A DNA stretch of 20,374 nt from Phycisphaerales bacterium. Its GTDB lineage: Bacteria; Planctomycetota; Phycisphaerae; SM23-33. Below, piece after piece: positions 15,137-20,374 of the stretch. The stretch's first letter is position 1; each line of letters starts with the position of its first letter. A program made the position numbers and the translations under genes. The stretch is from positions 10,185 through 30,558 of the forward strand of contig PMYM01000015.1 in NCBI GenBank assembly GCA_003171235.1, written 5' to 3'. The notes below the pieces were generated by a model that was given only the letters and a program-made list of their open reading frames with translations, had not been told where the DNA came from and did no database searches.

Positions 15137-16779
15137 ACCCGGCAGAGCACATGCGCGACGGGTTCTGGCGTCGGGTTGCGTGGGCCATGGCGTTGGCGGC
15201 GGGCCTGGCGGCGGCGTTCGCCCACATGTTCGCCGAGATGTGGATCCGCTGGTTTCCCGCGTGGGGCAATGTAAAACTGTCGCTTTACGGGCGGATCGTC
15301 GAAGGCGAGAGCTACTACACTCATGGCCCGCTGATTCCCCTGGTCAGCCTCGTCATCGTCCTATTGCTCATCCGGCACACGCGGATCACCGTGCGGCCCA
15401 ACCGGTCGATGGGTCTGACGGTGCTGGGCCTGAGCCTGCTTGTCCATTTGCTGGCCTGCTTCGCCAGGGTGAACTTCGTCAGCGGGTTTGCATTTATCGG
15501 CGTGCTGGTGGGCCTGGTGCTCATCCTTTGGGGAGGGCGGGCGCTCAAGAGGCTGTGGTTTCCCATTGCCATTCTGTTCTTCATGGTTCCTCTGCCGGAG
15601 GTCACCGTCGCCGATCTTAATTTCCGCCTGAAGATGTTCGCAACCCAGGCCGGCGTCTGGATTGCCAACGCCGTCGGCGTTCTGGCGGATTATTCAGGCA
15701 ACCGGGTGGTTCTGCAGGGCGACAAGAGCCTGGTCGTGGCAAACGTCTGCAACGGGCTGCGGACCCTGATCAGCCTGCTGGCCTTCGGGGCCGTGTACGC
15801 GTACGTGTGCCGTCTCAGGGGTTGGTGGCGCCTGGCCCTCTTTGCCATGACTGTGCCCGTGGCTGTGGTCAGCAACTCACTTCGAATCGCCAGCCTTATC
15901 GTGGTGGCGGACGTCTGGAGCGTTGAGACGGCCACCGGTTGGTACCACGACACCTCGGGCGTGCTGATTTTCTTCGCGGCGTTCCTGCTCATGTTCGGGA
16001 TCGAACGCCTGGTTCTCACGCTGCGGAGACTCATCGGGCGCCCGGTGCCCGTTGTCGGTCTCTTCCACGACGTTCGCAGAGGACCACAGGACCGGGAGCA
16101 GGGGTCGCTGATGGTGGCATCTTTGGGGAGCCGGTCGTCATGGGCTGCCGCGATGGCTGTTCTGGTGGTTGCGGCGGGCGCCTATTACCTGAACCGAGCG
16201 GCGCCCAACGTACGCTCGCCCGGGTCTCTATCCTTGCCCGTGGAGATGACGGTCGAAGGCCGGCAACTTTACGGGTATCGCCAGTATCTGGACGAAAACA
16301 CGTTGACGATCCTTGAAACTCGCGACTATGCCTACAGCCGCTACATGACCCCGGGCGTGCCGCCAGTGGATTTCTGCGTGATCTTCAGCCAGGACAATCG
16401 CAAGGGCACGCATCCGCCGGACCTTTGTCTGCAGGGCAGCGGCGAGGGCATAGTCGCCAAGGGCGATGTCGTGGTAGAGGGGGTGCCGGGCTGCGGCGCC
16501 GTGCCATGCCGCGAACTGATCGTCCAGGGCGGTTCGAGGAGCTATTACTACCTTTACACGTACAAATGCGGCAGCATCTACACCCGCAGCTTCTGGCGCC
16601 AGCAGTTCGAGATCTTCAGCAACGGGCTCTTGAGCCGTGACGCCAGCGGGGCCTTGGTCCGAGTGTCCACTCCGGTTGAAACGAGTATCGAAGACGCCCG
16701 CCGGCTGTCCGTGATGTTCATGCGCCAGGCGTTACCGTACGTGGAAAAGGCAATGGCAGGACAGGAGAACCTTAAATGA
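15133..16779 (+). CDS. Exosortase fused to EpsI-type C-terminal domain
   Basis: Counted from ATG 15133 the protein has 548 aa. The N-terminal ~310 residues are a polytopic exosortase: several helices, then the cysteine-protease-like signature VANVCNGLRTL (C206, R210), SNSLRIASLIV (R251) and YHDTSGVLIFF (H272), the Cys-Arg-His set of the exosortase/archaeosortase family. After another hydrophobic segment, a periplasmic EpsI-like domain carries KGTHPPDLCLQGSG (H427, C432), SYYYLYTYKCG and ALVRVSTPV. Exosortases cleave C-terminal sorting signals (PEP-CTERM type) at the membrane as proteins are exported with EPS. The frame is open upstream to TTG 15061; ATG 15133 is preferred because it gives a normal short cytoplasmic start and an ATGA junction with the leader ORF, but ATT 15100 and TTG 15127 remain possible. 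No substrate protein is in the window. Confidence 0.92.
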   Translation: MNPAEHMRDGFWRRVAWAMALAAGLAAAFAHMFAEMWIRWFPAWGNVKLSLYGRIVEGESYYTHGPLIPLVSLVIVLLLIRHTRITVRPNRSMGLTVLGLSLLVHLLACFARVNFVSGFAFIGVLVGLVLILWGGRALKRLWFPIAILFFMVPLPEVTVADLNFRLKMFATQAGVWIANAVGVLADYSGNRVVLQGDKSLVVANVCNGLRTLISLLAFGAVYAYVCRLRGWWRLALFAMTVPVAVVSNSLRIASLIVVADVWSVETATGWYHDTSGVLIFFAAFLLMFGIERLVLTLRRLIGRPVPVVGLFHDVRRGPQDREQGSLMVASLGSRSSWAAAMAVLVVAAGAYYLNRAAPNVRSPGSLSLPVEMTVEGRQLYGYRQYLDENTLTILETRDYAYSRYMTPGVPPVDFCVIFSQDNRKGTHPPDLCLQGSGEGIVAKGDVVVEGVPGCGAVPCRELIVQGGSRSYYYLYTYKCGSIYTRSFWRQQFEIFSNGLLSRDASGALVRVSTPVETSIEDARRLSVMFMRQALPYVEKAMAGQENLK

Positions 16780-19700
16780 AACGGCGCATCATATTGATCC
16801 TGACAATCCTGATCGTGATCGGGCTTTTGTCGGGTGGAATCTGGTGGTATCTGCGGTCCAACAGCGGCTGGCGGCTGCTGGCCAGGGTGCAATTGGCCAT
16901 GCGCACGGAGCAATTCGACAAGGCCGCGGAACTGGCGGCGGAGTACACGGTCAAGTACCCCGACGACTGGCAGGGGTATTACTGGCAGGCCCGCGCCCTC
17001 GCCCGGTCGGGCAAGTATCCCGAGGCCCGTCAGCAGTTGGACAGAATTCTTGGCCGGCCTGACCGCATGCAATGCGACGAGGTCATGGTCAGGCTGCTCC
17101 TGGCCGAGACGTATGCACATCCGGCAAAGCGATCGCTGTCGGTGCCCGACGCGTACAGGCAGATCGGCTCACTTCAGGAGGCCATGCAGGGGCTCAAGCA
17201 GGCCAACGACGAGTTAACGCCCGTCAGGACGGTTGAGGGCAAGAGACGGCTGGATGTGCTCCAGGCCGTCGCCACCAATCTCCAGGAAATGGCTGGAGTG
17301 TCGAGGGAACTGGCCAGGCTTCATGACGATGCAGCCAGGACGGCCCTCAAGGTGGGCGACAAGGATGCGTATGACGCTCGAACCAAGGATAGCATGGCCG
17401 ACGCGAACGATGCTCAGGCGTACGATCTGGAGGCCGGCAAGATGCTCCTTCAGGTCGTAGTCCAGGACGCCGCCCGGGAACTGCCCGCGCAGATGCTTGT
17501 GGAGAATTGTCTCCGGCGCAAGGACGAGCAGTCGCTGGCGGAGGCGAACCGGGCCATTATGGCCCTGGCGGATCCTCCCCCGGTCGCGGCGATGATGTTG
17601 ATCCTTCACGACATGGATTCTGCCGGGGTGAACCAACCCGCCAACAGCCGCCAAGCGGCCCAGGCCGCCTGCGAGAGGCTCGACCAGATCATCAAGAAGC
17701 ATCCAGACAACGCTTCGGTCAAGCTGCGCCGGGCCGAGTTGGCGATACAGCTTCGGGACGAAAAGACGGCGGAGCGGCTGTGCGGGGAGGTTCTGGCCAA
17801 GGATTCCCGCAACCCGGAGGCCAGGATGCTGCACGCCAGGCTGTTGCTGGTCTCGGGCAATGTGGCCGAAGCGGAGCGGGAACTATTCACGTTGAAGACG
17901 GACGTTCCTGGCTGGCCCGAGGCCCATTTTGCCTATGCCCAAGCGGCTCTGGCCAACGGAAACAAGCAACTGGCCCGCGACGCGATGCGGACCGTAACGC
18001 GCATCGATCCCGAGCACGTGGGCGCCCTGATGTACCTGGCCTCGTCGCTGAAGGACGAGGGGTTCTACGACCAGGCCTTCGAGGACGCCCGCAAGTGCCT
18101 GGAGGCGGCTCCCGACAACCCGGCGGCCATCAAACTGTTCACGGACCTGGCCAAGCGAACCGATCAGCCTGACTTGGCGAGGCAGAAACTCAAGCAGGCG
18201 GCTGAGAAGTTCAAGGACCGTTCCGAGGTCATCGTAGCAGTGGCCGAAGGATATGCCATACTTGGCGACAATCCCCAGGCGCTGGCGGTCGTTCGAAACA
18301 TATCCACCAGCCAGCCTGGCAGCCCGGAATCGATGCGGGCGGTGGCGCGGGCCCTGATGATGGCTGGGCAGCTCGCCGAAGCCGAGAAGGCGCTCTTGGG
18401 CCAATTATCGCAGAGCCCTGCCACGCCGCAGCCGGAGGCCCACAACGTCCTGGGCCGGGTGTTCAGTTCTGCCGGAAGGCCCGCCCAGGCCATCGAGCAA
18501 TTCCGTATGGCAGTTCGAGAAGACCCCAAGAACGCGACTTACCAGGTTGATCTGGCCAGGGCGCTGCTGAATCATGGCGAACTCGACGAGTGCCGTGCTG
18601 TCCTGGAAGACACGGCCGCGTCCGATCCCACGGCCAACCTGCTCAGGCTGGAACTACAGGTGATGCGCGGTCAGGCGGCCGATGCCGCGCAAGTCATCCA
18701 GCAGGTCGAGGCGGAGGGCCGGTCCGGGCTGCCCATGGCGATAGCCTATTTCCGAAACGGCCAGCCGCGCCAGTGCATCGACGTGTGCCTGGCGGAGATC
18801 AAGAAAACCCCCCCGGAGGAGAGGGATCTGCAGGCCCTGCTGGCCCAGGCGTATCTGGCGGTGGGCGAGCGGGACAAGGCCATCGAACAACTCAAGGCGC
18901 TGGTGACCTCAGCCCCGGCGGAACTGACGGGGTACCTGAACCTGGCCGCCGTTTTTACGCGAGACGCCACGGGCATGATTCAAACCGACGACGACAAGCT
19001 GGCCGGCGAACTGGGCAAGGTTCCCCAGGCGCGGGCGGAAATGGTGGAGCTGGCCCGCGGTTGGCTGCTGGACCTGCTCGGCAAGTACGAACAGGCCGGT
19101 TCCTGCTATGAGAAACTGGCACAGCGAAACGACGCCCCCGAAGACGTTCGCAACCGCGCGTGCCTGCTTGGGGCACAGGCGCTGGCCCGCTCCGGTCAAG
19201 CCGACAAGGCCCTGGCGGCACTGGACACGCTGGTCTCCAAGAAGGAGATGAGCAAGATAGCTCTCTTGAACAAGGCTCAGTTGCTTACGGCCATCCAGCG
19301 CCTTCCCGAAGCGCTGGACGTGCTGGTTCGGCTTCGGGAGAGCGCGGTAAAAGACGGGGACGCCGCGACTATCCGGCGCCTGGTCGACCAGTACTCCGTC
19401 ATGAAGAAACCCGACGAGGCCCTTTTGTTATGCGACCAGTTGGAGAAGGTGCTTCCGACAGGATCGCAAGCCCTGGTGCTAAAGGCCCGGTTGCTTGACG
19501 GCGCTGGCAAGCCCCTCGAGGCCGTCGCCGCTTATGAGGCCGCCATCGGCAAGGACCGCTCGAACGTTGCAACCTACGTCGAGTTGGCGGCGATGTTGGA
19601 TGACGAGCAGAAGCTCACAGAGGCGTTGCAGGTCATGGATCGGCTATCCAAGCTCGGAGAGACCGGGCAATCCATGGCGATGCTCGATCGCGGCGCGCTG

Positions 19701-20374
19701 CTGGCCCGGTACGGACTGCAGGCGCAGGCGATCGCCTGCTTCGAGCAACTCGAGAAGCTGGGCTACTCCAAGAGCCCCCGTCTGCAACTGGCGCTGGGCC
19801 GCGCGTTGTTCTCCGTGGGACAAAAGGAGCGGGGCGTCGCCATTCTTAAAGCCATTCCGGTGTATGCCCAGGAATACGAAGAGGCGCAGCGCAGTCTGGC
19901 CGCCATGGCCTCGGGCATCGACGCCCAACTGCAGATCCTGGCCGACCTGGACAAGGCCAAGCCGGGATTGCCAGGGGTGCTTGCGGAGCGGATGAACATC
20001 CTCATGGACGCCGACAAGCCCGACGATGCCATCAAATGCTTCAAGGGGTATCTCGACGCCCAGGGCAAAGGTCGCCCGCTGCCGATCGAACCTTCTTATC
20101 TTGCTCTCACCGCCATGCTGAAGACCGCGGACGTGGCGGCCGCCGAAGAGCTCGCCGCCCGCGTGAGCGCGCAGACGCTTCATCCGCGTTGGCGAAAGTA
20201 CGCCCTGCTGCTCACGCTCGATCGCGCCCAGCAGGCCGCCCAATCGATGCTTCCCGAGCCGTCAGCGGCCGACATGTACGACGCACTCATTGGCATCAGC
20301 CTGGCCGCGAGCGCGGGCAATCAGCAGGCCATGGCGAACTGGACGGGCCGTCTTGCCCAGATCGACCAGGATCT
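16776..20374 (+). CDS. Giant membrane-anchored TPR protein, PrsT-like (partial)
   Basis: The frame is open from ATG 16776 to the window end (at least 1199 residues). AGGAG at 16763-16767 lies 8 nt before the ATG, which overlaps the exosortase stop (ATGA). Residues 1-4 are basic and about 5-26 form one hydrophobic helix with no lipobox Cys, so it is a signal-anchor protein with the rest in the periplasm. Most of the remainder is a series of helix pairs with TPR spacing, for example from residue 32 onward (EQFDKAAELAAEY, then GKYPEARQQL) and many later AEAE/QAIEQF-type repeats; about 100-200 is helical and charged with less regular repeats. The nearest known type is the exosortase-linked TPR lipoprotein PrsT (TIGR02917-like, about 900 aa), but this one is longer and not a lipoprotein. 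A scaffold for EPS assembly or export is inferred. Confidence 0.85.
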   Translation, partial: MKRRIILILTILIVIGLLSGGIWWYLRSNSGWRLLARVQLAMRTEQFDKAAELAAEYTVKYPDDWQGYYWQARALARSGKYPEARQQLDRILGRPDRMQCDEVMVRLLLAETYAHPAKRSLSVPDAYRQIGSLQEAMQGLKQANDELTPVRTVEGKRRLDVLQAVATNLQEMAGVSRELARLHDDAARTALKVGDKDAYDARTKDSMADANDAQAYDLEAGKMLLQVVVQDAARELPAQMLVENCLRRKDEQSLAEANRAIMALADPPPVAAMMLILHDMDSAGVNQPANSRQAAQAACERLDQIIKKHPDNASVKLRRAELAIQLRDEKTAERLCGEVLAKDSRNPEARMLHARLLLVSGNVAEAERELFTLKTDVPGWPEAHFAYAQAALANGNKQLARDAMRTVTRIDPEHVGALMYLASSLKDEGFYDQAFEDARKCLEAAPDNPAAIKLFTDLAKRTDQPDLARQKLKQAAEKFKDRSEVIVAVAEGYAILGDNPQALAVVRNISTSQPGSPESMRAVARALMMAGQLAEAEKALLGQLSQSPATPQPEAHNVLGRVFSSAGRPAQAIEQFRMAVREDPKNATYQVDLARALLNHGELDECRAVLEDTAASDPTANLLRLELQVMRGQAADAAQVIQQVEAEGRSGLPMAIAYFRNGQPRQCIDVCLAEIKKTPPEERDLQALLAQAYLAVGERDKAIEQLKALVTSAPAELTGYLNLAAVFTRDATGMIQTDDDKLAGELGKVPQARAEMVELARGWLLDLLGKYEQAGSCYEKLAQRNDAPEDVRNRACLLGAQALARSGQADKALAALDTLVSKKEMSKIALLNKAQLLTAIQRLPEALDVLVRLRESAVKDGDAATIRRLVDQYSVMKKPDEALLLCDQLEKVLPTGSQALVLKARLLDGAGKPLEAVAAYEAAIGKDRSNVATYVELAAMLDDEQKLTEALQVMDRLSKLGETGQSMAMLDRGALLARYGLQAQAIACFEQLEKLGYSKSPRLQLALGRALFSVGQKERGVAILKAIPVYAQEYEEAQRSLAAMASGIDAQLQILADLDKAKPGLPGVLAERMNILMDADKPDDAIKCFKGYLDAQGKGRPLPIEPSYLALTAMLKTADVAAAEELAARVSAQTLHPRWRKYALLLTLDRAQQAAQSMLPEPSAADMYDALIGISLAASAGNQQAMANWTGRLAQIDQD

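Noticed and set aside
15027..15620. 197-codon + strand frame overlapping the exosortase
   Set aside because: The exosortase frame contains the catalytic motifs over the same DNA; this frame is Arg/Gly/Pro-rich and resembles nothing.
1..20374. CRISPR arrays, tRNA or rRNA genes, insertion sequences
   Set aside because: No regularly spaced direct repeats, no cloverleaf or rRNA signature and no transposase-like frame or terminal inverted repeats were seen on reading both strands by eye.

Overview
The window is a GC-rich exopolysaccharide (EPS) biosynthesis locus, with all recognisable genes on the + strand. It ends in an exosortase/EpsI fusion and a very large TPR protein. The gene set is that of bacteria with an exosortase (protein-sorting/EPS) system: flippase, O-antigen-ligase/polymerase-like protein, several glycosyltransferases, PEP-CTERM-type FemAB protein, exosortase-EpsI and a PrsT-like TPR protein. 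The high GC content and the 873-aa RIFT-barrel/toroid protein suggest Planctomycetota (perhaps a Phycisphaerae-like lineage). That assignment is inference; no rRNA or marker gene is present.

Layout. Positions 1-424 hold no gene I recognise: an 8-bp inverted repeat and a doubtful 71-codon ORF. From 425 to 14821 runs one dense block: Wzx-like flippase (425-1972); a 78-bp gap with a long hairpin; GT2 (2051-3025); GT4 (3022-4200, GTG start); Wzy/ligase-like polytopic protein (4197-5513, TTG start); tail-anchored RIFT-barrel lyase-like protein (5510-8131); two GT4 enzymes (8144-9331 and 9328-10458); left-handed beta-helix acyltransferase (10455-11096); TuaH-like glycosyltransferase (11093-12259); FemAB-like protein (12256-13341, GTG start); ArnT/PMT-like membrane glycosyltransferase (13343-14821). 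Seven junctions in this block are 4-bp NTGA start/stop overlaps; two others are gaps of 12 and 1 bp.

A gap of about 310 bp (14822-15132) follows. It holds a candidate sigma-70-type promoter, a stem-loop, a strong Shine-Dalgarno and an 11-codon leader ORF whose stop overlaps the exosortase ATG. The second unit is exosortase-EpsI (15133-16779), then a membrane-anchored TPR protein (16776 to beyond the window end, at least 1199 codons).

How the genes work together (inference from families): cytoplasmic GT2 and GT4 enzymes build a lipid-linked repeat unit, the LbH protein may acylate it, the flippase moves it across the inner membrane, and the Wzy/ligase-like protein polymerises or transfers it. 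The ArnT/PMT-like protein may add sugar from a lipid carrier on the outer face. The exosortase would process C-terminally tagged surface proteins that travel with the EPS. No such substrate, no priming phosphoglycosyltransferase and no Wza/Wzc-type export protein is in the window. The most unusual member is the RIFT-barrel protein: it looks like a polysaccharide lyase, yet has no visible signal peptide and ends in a single transmembrane tail.
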